From Laterigemmans sp052161645 (GTDB lineage Bacteria > Planctomycetota > Planctomycetia > Pirellulales > Pirellulaceae): 64,000 bases of DNA. The position numbers and the translations under genes are program-made. Below, piece by piece: positions 24,949 through 32,826 of the stretch. Below the pieces are notes generated by a model that made no database searches, was not told the DNA's origin, and was given only the letters and a program-made list of their open reading frames with translations. Location: the NCBI GenBank assembly GCA_052161645.1, contig CP197414.1; one strand, written 5' to 3'. Each line of letters opens with the position of its first letter. Position 1 is the first letter of the stretch.

Positions 24949-27900
24949 TCAAGCACCCATTGCATTACGATTAATCGAACCGGGTAAACGTCGCGGGACC
25001 ATTTCGTCGACAGCAATCAAGCCGAGATCAGCGCCGTGGCGAGCCAAAGCGGCTATCGTAGTCTCGATTTGCAACGGCGAATGTTCCGACGTGATAAAGA
25101 ACCGCAGCCTTGCCGCCGCCTCTTCGACTGCCGGATACAAGATGGGTTGGACGTTGATCCCATCTTGAAACAGCCGGTGGGATAGTCGCAGGGCGACCAA
25201 CGAATTGCCGGTAATAATCGGGATCACGGGCGTGCCACCACTGGCTCCCGTATCGAATCCACAAGCCTTGGCACGCCGCAGGAATTGAGCGCTGCGTTGC
25301 TGCAGCCTCACCACTCGCTCCGGCTCAGCTCGCAACTGGCGAATCGCGGCCAGAGCGGCTGCAGTTGCCGAGGGTGGAATGCCAACACTAAAGACGAATC
25401 CAGGAGCCGTATATTTCAACAACTCAATCAAAGCGTCCGAACCGGCGATGTACCCACCGCAGCTGGCGAACGATTTGCTGAGCGTGCCCATCCAAACGTC
25501 CACCTCGCGAGGGTCGACGCCAAAATGCTCGCCAATCCCGCGGCCGCTGTTGCCGAGCGTGCCGATGCTGTGAGCTTCGTCAACCATCAGCAAGCAGCGA
25601 TGCGCTTGTTTGACTCTGATAAACTCAGGCAATTCCGGGAAATCGCCGTCCATGCTGTATGTTCCTTCAACCACCACCAACACGCGGCGATACTGGCCTC
25701 TTAGTTGCGTCAGCAATTGATCGAGGGCTTGGAAATCATTGTGCGGAAAAGGCCGGCGACGAGCGCCCGAAAGCACGGCCCCTTGCACGATGCTGTTGTG
25801 CGAGAGGGCGTCGTGCAAAATCAAATCGCCGGGGCCAACTAAGTGCCCGATCACCGTCTCGTTGGTGCTATGTCCGCCGACCAGGGCAATCGCGTTATCG
25901 ACACCAATAAAGTCGGCAATCTCATGCTCCAATTCACCATGCAACGGCTTTTCACCCGACACCAAACGGCTAGCCGAGACGCTGGTGCCATAGGTTTCGA
26001 TGGCCGCTTCGGCTGCTTGGTTGACAACCGGGTCGCCCGACAAGCCCAGATAGTTATAACTGGCAAAGCTGATTAATTCCCGCCCACCGATTTTTGTAGT
26101 GTCCCGCACCGTTCCTTCGTGCACCGAAAAATACGGATTGGGGACACCGGTCAATTGCACTTGGGCAATCGTTTCTCGCAAGCGACGGTATTCGGGGAAT
26201 TGGTCGAACTGATATTCGTCGGCGGGAATCTCCCGTTGGGCTAAACTCGTTTCCGCAGTCGAAGTGTCACTGTCGTTGGCCGCTCCTAGCTTGCCGTTTG
26301 CAACTGGCGAGCCGCTCATGCGAACTGCCTTTTGAATCGCTTCGCTGCCCATGTGAAACTCAATTGCCGCGGCAACTTCTTCCACTGTCTCGATCTCTTG
26401 CAGCGTCTCTTCGGGAAACCGCCCACCGAAAGCCTGCTCGAGACTATGGGCGATCTCCAGACGTTCCAACGAGTCCAGCCCCAGGTCAAGGACAATGTCG
26501 GTTTCGCGGGTCAATTCACCCGCTCGCTCTTTGGCAACCGACTTGACGTGCGCGATCACGATCGCCACGACCTCGTTGCTGGCCCCACCATCACGATCCA
26601 CCGACCCTTCGTCCATCAGCCGCGCAACTGGCGCCGAACGCTCTCGCTCGCCAGCCTGCGAACTGTTGCCGGCGGCTTGCATGACCATGCCACCACCAAC
26701 CCCTTTGCCGCTGATCAGGCTATTGCCCAAAGCTTCTTCACGCGTCCAGTAGGCGACCAGTTTGAGGTCCCGCTGCAAGATCGCCTGGTGGCAAGCGTGG
26801 CGTTGAATTTTTCCGCTGCTGGTCTTCGGAACCGAACTGTTGCGGACCAAAAAGACGCCGTCCGGCGGCAGTTCGTGTTCGGCCGTCACGGCCCGCCGGA
26901 TAGCGGCAATCTCCGCATCCCAGTCCAACCCGCGTTGCCGCACCGTTTCGGCCACAATCATCAATTGCTCGCGACCGTCGAGATCGAGTGACACCGCGGC
27001 CACCGCACCCGTTTGCACTGCCGAAGAAGCGCGCTCGACCGTCTGTTCGATGTCTTGCGGATAACGATTGACACCCCGCACAATAATCATGTCTTTGATA
27101 CGACCGGTGACGAACAATTGGCCGTCATGCATGAAACCCAAGTCGCCCGTCCGTAAGAAAGGACCTTGGTCGCAAGCGGTAAAAGCGGCAAAGGTCTTCT
27201 CGGTCGCTTCGGCGTTGCGGTAATATCCTTGGCCAGTGCAGGGGCTTTGGATCCAGATCTCGCCGATCTCATTGTCAGGGCACAACTCGCGTGTTTCCGA
27301 ATTGACGATCCGCAGCACTTCGCCCGGCAGCACTTCACCGCAACCAACCAGGGAACGTCCCTCGGGATCTCCCTCGGAAACCGACTGCACTTTCCCCTGA
27401 TCCAATTCTTTGCCGGCAAAATTCGCCAACACTGGCAATTGGTCGCTGGGACCGCCGGTTACGATCAGCGTCGTTTCGGCCATACCGTAGCAAGGCAAAA
27501 ACGCTCGCGGATTGAATCCACAGGGGGCGAACCGCTCGGTAAACGCACTCAGCGTTCGCTGGCGGATCGGCTCGGCTCCGTTAAAGGCAAACTCCCACGA
27601 ACTGAGGTCGAGTTCCAATAACTCCGCGTCGCTGATCTTGTCAACGCACAATTGGAAAGCGAAATTGGGGCCGCCGCTAATTGCCACCTTATAGTGTGAA
27701 ATCGCTTGCAACCAACGCAACGGTCGCTGCAAGAAAGTCATCGGGCTCATCAACACGTTGGGCATGCCCGTGAACATCGGGTTGAGGATGCCACCTACCA
27801 AACCCATGTCGTGGTAAGTGGGCAGCCAAGTCAAACCAACTTGATAAGGCCGCATGCCAAACGCGTAAGTGATCAGCTCGCAGTTCCGCACTAAATTTTG

Positions 27901-28491
27901 ATGCGTTAGCACAACACCCTTGGGCGAACCGGTGGAGCCCGAAGTGTACTGCAGCAAGGCGATCTCTTCCGTCCCGATCCGCAGCGGATGATATAGATCA
28001 GGACGATCCGCTTCGGGTACGTCGGTGGCTACCAGCTTGACATCGCTCAGCTCTTGCGACTGCAGCGAGTTGCCGTGAATCTGCTCCACCACGCTGGAGA
28101 CCGATAAACCAAACTTGGCCTGCGCATCGAGAGCAATGGAACGAATCCGGTAGGCGCGGCGGTTCTTCCGCGGCGGAAATGCCGGCACCGCGATGGCGCC
28201 GGCCGCGTGACAAGCGTAAAAGCCAATCACAAATTCCAACCCGGGAGGATAAAACAACAGCACCCGCTCACCGGTTGCGCCGAGCGACTGGAGGTATCCT
28301 GCGAGACCTTCCACGCGACGCAACAATTGGGTATACGTTAACCCCTCGTGCCGCTCTTCCGCATCAGTAAACTGATAGGCAAAAGAGTCGGGACGGTGAT
28401 CAGCCCAATATCGGAGGATATCGACGAAATTGGTGCGTGGCGGATTATGCTGGCCGAGGCTTCGTTCGAGGTTCACTCGCGCTGGTTCCAC
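24949..28491 (-). CDS. Fatty acyl-AMP ligase / acyl carrier protein / alpha-oxoamine synthase fusion
   Basis: An 1180-aa three-module enzyme. Residues about 1-585 are a FAAL: ATP loop YTSGSTGSPKG (183-192), FAAL-type YHDMGLVGG, CYGMAETT and the C-terminal lysine K561 in KTSSGKIQR. Residues about 640-715 are an ACP with phosphopantetheine serine S674 in LGLDSLERL. Residues about 765-1165 are a PLP-dependent alpha-oxoamine synthase (KBL/BioF/serine palmitoyltransferase family): YNYLGLSGD, THE-like GGHSTNE, EGTYSMDGD, VDEAHSIGTLG and PLP lysine K1006 in GTLSKSFASCGG. Expected chemistry: activate a fatty acid, load it on the carrier domain and condense it with an amino acid with loss of CO2, giving an amino-ketone lipid. 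It is divergent from the AsnB-like/radical SAM/halogenase-like operon. Confidence 0.93.
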   Translation of the reverse strand: MEPARVNLERSLGQHNPPRTNFVDILRYWADHRPDSFAYQFTDAEERHEGLTYTQLLRRVEGLAGYLQSLGATGERVLLFYPPGLEFVIGFYACHAAGAIAVPAFPPRKNRRAYRIRSIALDAQAKFGLSVSSVVEQIHGNSLQSQELSDVKLVATDVPEADRPDLYHPLRIGTEEIALLQYTSGSTGSPKGVVLTHQNLVRNCELITYAFGMRPYQVGLTWLPTYHDMGLVGGILNPMFTGMPNVLMSPMTFLQRPLRWLQAISHYKVAISGGPNFAFQLCVDKISDAELLELDLSSWEFAFNGAEPIRQRTLSAFTERFAPCGFNPRAFLPCYGMAETTLIVTGGPSDQLPVLANFAGKELDQGKVQSVSEGDPEGRSLVGCGEVLPGEVLRIVNSETRELCPDNEIGEIWIQSPCTGQGYYRNAEATEKTFAAFTACDQGPFLRTGDLGFMHDGQLFVTGRIKDMIIVRGVNRYPQDIEQTVERASSAVQTGAVAAVSLDLDGREQLMIVAETVRQRGLDWDAEIAAIRRAVTAEHELPPDGVFLVRNSSVPKTSSGKIQRHACHQAILQRDLKLVAYWTREEALGNSLISGKGVGGGMVMQAAGNSSQAGERERSAPVARLMDEGSVDRDGGASNEVVAIVIAHVKSVAKERAGELTRETDIVLDLGLDSLERLEIAHSLEQAFGGRFPEETLQEIETVEEVAAAIEFHMGSEAIQKAVRMSGSPVANGKLGAANDSDTSTAETSLAQREIPADEYQFDQFPEYRRLRETIAQVQLTGVPNPYFSVHEGTVRDTTKIGGRELISFASYNYLGLSGDPVVNQAAEAAIETYGTSVSASRLVSGEKPLHGELEHEIADFIGVDNAIALVGGHSTNETVIGHLVGPGDLILHDALSHNSIVQGAVLSGARRRPFPHNDFQALDQLLTQLRGQYRRVLVVVEGTYSMDGDFPELPEFIRVKQAHRCLLMVDEAHSIGTLGNSGRGIGEHFGVDPREVDVWMGTLSKSFASCGGYIAGSDALIELLKYTAPGFVFSVGIPPSATAAALAAIRQLRAEPERVVRLQQRSAQFLRRAKACGFDTGASGGTPVIPIITGNSLVALRLSHRLFQDGINVQPILYPAVEEAAARLRFFITSEHSPLQIETTIAALARHGADLGLIAVDEMVPRRLPGSINRNAMGA

Positions 28492-28696
28492 TTCGTGAGT
28501 TTAACGGTTCTCAGGGTTCTACCCTAACAATGGCGAGGACGTTCTTCTATGGATCGACTCGCCAACCTGCCGCGGCCAATCGCTGCGGATCCTTTTGGTT
28601 TAAGCGACCTCTCCCGAAAGCTCCGGTTCTAACGATCAAACCCCTTATCGTATATGCTGGGCTCTCACAAATCTCATTCTCCCAGGAGTTGGCACC

Positions 28697-30097
28697 ATGT
28701 CGGATGTGGATTCGAAGCATTTTTCAGATCTCTCGGCAAGCTATATCGAGCGAGTGGTCAACTTGCTGGATCCCACCGGAAACACACTGCTTGACACCAC
28801 CCTGGGGGAGGCGGAAGCGGCGGTTCGCAGCGGAAGCCCAGCGCTGGTTAGGAAGATTCGTGGTCAGTTTGCCATTTTGCAGCAGGAAGGCAAGACCGTG
28901 AGGATGGCGCGGTCGATTGGCAGGCCGATGCGGTACTTTCTGGCAAAACAAGCTGCGGGTCCCTGCTTGATCGTCGCGGAACGAATGGACGAGATTTATC
29001 GACAACTGATTGCCGATGGTTTGCAGGATCAATTCCACCCATCATACACCAGGATGGTTCCCGCACATCATCTGGTCGAAATTCAACTGGTCGGTTGCCC
29101 CGATCCAAATCCGGTCCAATTACGCTTTTTTTCTCCCTCCAGAAACCGACTTCCCGCCGACGAAGCAACGATCGGCACAGCCTATGTGACCGCTTTGGCT
29201 GCCGAATGTGACGCGTGGCTCGACCAAATCGATGATGCTGAACCCCTCGGAGTGCTGTTCAGCGGTGGCGTCGATAGCGGTGCTTTGCTGATCCTGCTGC
29301 ACTACCTGCTCCTGCGGCGAGGCCAATCCCCCCAACGATTAAAAGCTTTCACTTTGGCTGTTGCCGGTGCCGGAGATGACGTTCGCCAAGCGGCCGAGTT
29401 CTTGCGGGCCACCAATCTGGAGATGTACCTCGAGACACTCGAAGTGCCCCCCAGTGCCATTGACTGGAGAGCCGCGGTCCGCGTCGTTGAAGATTACAAG
29501 CCACTGGATATCGAAGCGGCCAGCATGGCTCTCGCGGCGACCACCGAAATTCGCCGCCGATATCCCGATTGGCGTTATTTAATCGATGGCGACGGCGGTG
29601 ACGAAAATCTTAAGGATTATCCGATCGAAGAAAATCCCGAACTGACAATTCGCAGCGTGCTCAACAACAGCCTCCTCTATCAGGAAGGCTGGGGTGTCGA
29701 AGCGATCAAACATTCGCTCACCTACAGTGGCGGCCAAAGTCGTGGGCACGTTCGCACTTTCGCCCCCTCCCGTGTGCTCGGTTTCGAGGGCTTCAGCCCC
29801 TACGCGCTGCCCAACGTGATCGAGGTAGCCGAAGGGATTCCCTTTATCGAAATGACCGGCTGGAACCATCGCCGCCTTTACCAACTTAAAGGGAACATCG
29901 TCACGGCCGGTGTCAAAGCGGTAACTGGGATCGAAATGCCCCGCTTCGAAAAACGTCGGTTCCAACGCGGCGCAGTCGAAGCGCAACAGTTTGCCGAACT
30001 GTTTCCCGCCAACCCTCAAGTCTACCGTCAAGCCTTCGCCGAAATGTTTGCCAACGGTGGCGCTGCTTTGCAGCGTCCCGCCTTGGCCGAGGTTTGA
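28697..30097 (+). CDS. Asparagine-synthetase-like ATP-dependent amide ligase without a glutaminase cysteine
   Basis: A 466-aa protein; AGGAG lies 8 nt before the ATG. The C-terminal half is an AsnB-type synthetase with PP-loop SGGVDSG (189-195) and LIDGDGGDENLKDYP, the AMP/pyrophosphate-binding sites. The N-terminal half keeps the outline of the class II glutamine amidotransferase fold (IRGQFAILQQEGKTVRMARS, VPAHHLVEIQL), but the protein starts MSDVDS and has no Cys at position 2, so it cannot hydrolyse glutamine in the usual way. That combination resembles beta-lactam synthetase or lasso-peptide cyclase logic: adenylate a carboxylate, then close or form an amide. It is the first gene of a three-gene operon. 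Confidence 0.85.
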   Translation: MSDVDSKHFSDLSASYIERVVNLLDPTGNTLLDTTLGEAEAAVRSGSPALVRKIRGQFAILQQEGKTVRMARSIGRPMRYFLAKQAAGPCLIVAERMDEIYRQLIADGLQDQFHPSYTRMVPAHHLVEIQLVGCPDPNPVQLRFFSPSRNRLPADEATIGTAYVTALAAECDAWLDQIDDAEPLGVLFSGGVDSGALLILLHYLLLRRGQSPQRLKAFTLAVAGAGDDVRQAAEFLRATNLEMYLETLEVPPSAIDWRAAVRVVEDYKPLDIEAASMALAATTEIRRRYPDWRYLIDGDGGDENLKDYPIEENPELTIRSVLNNSLLYQEGWGVEAIKHSLTYSGGQSRGHVRTFAPSRVLGFEGFSPYALPNVIEVAEGIPFIEMTGWNHRRLYQLKGNIVTAGVKAVTGIEMPRFEKRRFQRGAVEAQQFAELFPANPQVYRQAFAEMFANGGAALQRPALAEV

Positions 30098-30116
30098 CTC
30101 GGCGCCGAATGCTAAG

Positions 30117-31064
30117 ATGAACCCACAGCGACGTCGGGAAATCGAACGAGCACGCCCCGCTCGCAACAACGTCGATCCCCAGCGAGCACAAGCTTGCTGG
30201 GTTGAAGACGAAGCCGACGGCCAAGGGAACGTGGTGCCCGTGGCAACGATTCTGCTGACCGTGGCCGAGTGTCCCTGGCGATGTGCCATGTGTGACCTTT
30301 GGAAAAACACTTTAACCCAGCCCACGCCACGAGGCGCGGTGCCCCGTCAGATCGCCGCCGCACTCGCCGCACTGCCTCGACCGGCTCGTTGGCTTAAGCT
30401 CTACAACGCGGGCAGTTTTTTTGATGCCAAAAGTATCCCTCCCGCCGACGTGGCGGCAATCGCGCGGATGTGTCAACCATTCCAACGCGTGATCGTGGAA
30501 AACCACCCCCGGCTCTGCAGTAATCGTGTTTATGATTTTCAGCAACGGCTGTCTGCCCAACTGGAAATCGCTCTCGGGGTGGAAACATTGCAAACCGGGA
30601 TGCTCCGTCGGTTGCATAAGGGAATGAATCGAGATTGTATTGATCGCGCGATCGATTTTTTGCGGCGTGGCCAAATCGATACCCGCGCCTTCGTATTAAT
30701 TAGACCACCCTGGACAAAAGACGATGAAGCGGCCCGCTGGACTCAGTTGACACTCCGTCACCTCTTCCGGCTTGGAGTGCGGCATGCCAGCTTGATTCCA
30801 GTTCGCGGCGGTAATGGCTGGCTCGATCAATTAGCTGTCGCGGGAGAATTCACTCCGCCAACTCCCCAAGCCGTGGAACGGGCCGCCGACCTTGCGATCC
30901 GAATGAGTCCCCGCGGTGTGGTTACAATCGACCTCTGGGATTGGCCTCCACAGTCGAGCTGTCCGCACTGCGCCACCGTTCGCCGTGAACGCTTGACGCA
31001 GCTCAACCAGACCCAACAACCGGTTCCCAAGGTTACCTGCGCCGCTTGCCAAAAGGTTGCTTGA
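30117..31064 (+). CDS. Radical SAM protein (Elp3/RaSEA-like)
   Basis: The ATG at 30117 gives 315 aa and starts 19 bp after the AsnB-like gene. The [4Fe-4S]/SAM motif CxxxCxxC is C52, C56, C59 (ECPWRCAMCDLW). LKLYNAGSFFDAKSIPP, RVIVENHPRL and LEIALGVETLQTGMLRRLHK follow the TIM-barrel pattern of the Elp3-like group that includes archaeosine synthase subunit RaSEA. The C-terminus carries CPHC and CAAC, a possible zinc ribbon or second metal site. Its stop TGA is followed at once by the GTG of the next gene. Substrate unknown; the operon suggests tailoring of the same metabolite, but a stand-alone RNA or housekeeping role cannot be excluded. Confidence 0.85.
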   Translation: MNPQRRREIERARPARNNVDPQRAQACWVEDEADGQGNVVPVATILLTVAECPWRCAMCDLWKNTLTQPTPRGAVPRQIAAALAALPRPARWLKLYNAGSFFDAKSIPPADVAAIARMCQPFQRVIVENHPRLCSNRVYDFQQRLSAQLEIALGVETLQTGMLRRLHKGMNRDCIDRAIDFLRRGQIDTRAFVLIRPPWTKDDEAARWTQLTLRHLFRLGVRHASLIPVRGGNGWLDQLAVAGEFTPPTPQAVERAADLAIRMSPRGVVTIDLWDWPPQSSCPHCATVRRERLTQLNQTQQPVPKVTCAACQKVA

Positions 31065-32609
31065 GTGGTTCACCATTTCGACTCGCACAGCTACGACGTG
31101 GCTGTCATCGGAGCTGGATTTTCCGGCAGCCTGCTGGCCAATATTTTGGCCGCCGCCGGTCGCCGTGTGGCGCTGATTGATCCCGTCTCGCACCCCCGCT
31201 TTGCCATCGGCGAATCCTCCACACCCATCGCGGATTTACTGCTGGAGAGTATCTCAGATCGCTATCAATTGCATCGCCTCCGGCCGCTGGCGAGATACGG
31301 CAGTTGGAAACGGACGATGCCCGAGATGGATTGTGGCCAAAAGCGTGGCTTTAGTTACTTCGTCCATCATCCGGGTGAATCTTTTCTTGATGACCGGCAA
31401 CACTCGCGCAGCCTGCTGGTTGCTGCCAGCCGAGATCGGGAGGTCGCCGATACGCACTGGTTACGAGCCGATGTGGATCATTTCTTGTTCACTCAAGCGG
31501 TCGCGGCCGGAGTGGAAGCTTATCCTCTTGAAACGACCGGAATTACTCGCAACGGCAATCAACTCGAATTGCAACTCGCCGCCGCGGAAACATCCCATTC
31601 GCAGCAGCTGACGGCCCGCTTTGTCGTCGTCGCCACCGGGGCCAACCCGCAACTTGCTAAGTTACTGGGAATCGCTGAGGCAACCGGCCGCTTGCAAAGC
31701 TGTTCTTATACAACGTTCGCTCACCTGCAAGGGCTGGCCAGTTGGGATGGTTGGTTGTCCGCACACAACAGATCTACCGTCAGACATCACTTAGCCGAGG
31801 AGAGCCCCTTTCCCAGCGATTTGGCTGCCCAACATCATTTGCTCGAGAATGGTTGGTTATGGATGCTGCGGTTCGACAGCGGGCGGACCAGCGTCGGTTG
31901 GACGCGGCCATGGCGTCCAGCTGCCGAGCGTGCGTTGGCAGGTGAGCGAAGTTTAATCGAGCAGTTTGGGATCAGCGATTATCCCGACTTGGTGCAGCTA
32001 TTCTCGGCAGCCCGGGTAATTGCTCCACGAGGCGGCCCCGTCACAACCCAACGGCTACAACGGTTGACCAGCCGAGTCGTTGGTGACGATTTCGCTTTGC
32101 TGCCAACGGCCGCAGCCACGATCGATCCCTTGCACAGCGGGGGCATCGCCCACGCGCTCAGCGGTGTTTGGCGGATGGCAGATATTCTCTTAACGTCACG
32201 CGATCAACAAACTCGCCGTCGCCGGTTGGCTGAGTACGAACGAGCGGTTATGCGGGAAGCCATGTTGATGGACCAATTCGTCGCCGGTTGTTATGCCGCG
32301 CGAAATTGTTTGCCGTTATTCACGGCCCACGCCATGTTTTATTTTGCCGCCGCCATTGCCACCGAGGAAGCGTTTGCCGCCGGTGCAGAGCTCTCTTATC
32401 TCTGGCTCGCCAACCATCAGCAATTCACCACGCTGGTGGCTGAATCGACCCAGAGGATTCAGCGATTAATGCAGCTCGAGCAACGCACGCCCGAGCAATT
32501 GGCCAACCACATGGCATGGACGCGAACGTGTCTAGCACCGTGGAACCAAGTGGGATTATTGGCAGACGATTGTCGTAATATGTATCATTATACGACGGCC
32601 CCCAAGTAA
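31065..32609 (+). CDS. FAD-dependent halogenase-like oxidoreductase
   Basis: A 514-aa protein starting with a GTG that abuts the TGA of the radical SAM gene (TGAGTG), indicating translational coupling. The FAD-binding GxGxxG is G16-G18-G21 (VIGAGFSGSLLANILAAAG). RFAIGESSTPIADLLL matches the flavin-dependent halogenase/geranylgeranyl reductase group, and KRGFSYFVH sits where halogenases have their catalytic lysine segment. RADVDHFLF and GGIAHALSG are also typical. The halogenase WxWxIP motif is only partial (NGWLWMLRF), so whether it halogenates or performs another flavin oxidation is open. It is the third gene of the operon; a palindromic repeat array follows. Confidence 0.8.
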   Translation: MVHHFDSHSYDVAVIGAGFSGSLLANILAAAGRRVALIDPVSHPRFAIGESSTPIADLLLESISDRYQLHRLRPLARYGSWKRTMPEMDCGQKRGFSYFVHHPGESFLDDRQHSRSLLVAASRDREVADTHWLRADVDHFLFTQAVAAGVEAYPLETTGITRNGNQLELQLAAAETSHSQQLTARFVVVATGANPQLAKLLGIAEATGRLQSCSYTTFAHLQGLASWDGWLSAHNRSTVRHHLAEESPFPSDLAAQHHLLENGWLWMLRFDSGRTSVGWTRPWRPAAERALAGERSLIEQFGISDYPDLVQLFSAARVIAPRGGPVTTQRLQRLTSRVVGDDFALLPTAAATIDPLHSGGIAHALSGVWRMADILLTSRDQQTRRRRLAEYERAVMREAMLMDQFVAGCYAARNCLPLFTAHAMFYFAAAIATEEAFAAGAELSYLWLANHQQFTTLVAESTQRIQRLMQLEQRTPEQLANHMAWTRTCLAPWNQVGLLADDCRNMYHYTTAPK

Positions 32610-32628
32610 CATCCGCATCCAAACGCTA

Positions 32629-32775
32629 GTCGCAGGCGTACTCGTTTAACAGTCAGCCGCAGGCGTACTCGTTTAACAGTCAGCCGCAGGCGTACTCGTT
32701 TAACAGTCAGCCGCAGGCGTAAGTTGCACAGCCGTATTGTGTCGGAGAGAGTACGCCTGCGGCTAACTGTTAAAC
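32629..32775. repeat. Palindromic repeat family B, tandem array with 27-bp period plus inverted copy
   Basis: A 27-bp unit (GTCAGCCGCAGGCGTACTCG then TTTAACA) is repeated about three and a half times, followed after about 35 nt by the inverted arm (TACGCCTGCGGCTAACTG then TTAAAC) at 32752-32775. A single hairpin copy lies at 5173-5237. It sits between two convergent genes. Confidence 0.85.
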
Positions 32776-32826
32776 GACGTCACGGCACCCTCACATTCTT
32801 TTGACTTGGCAACACTCTCGCTACCA

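Noticed and set aside
29579..30325. 248-codon minus-strand frame opposite the AsnB-like and radical SAM genes
   Set aside because: Antisense of two genes with intact PP-loop and radical SAM motifs; no domain of its own.
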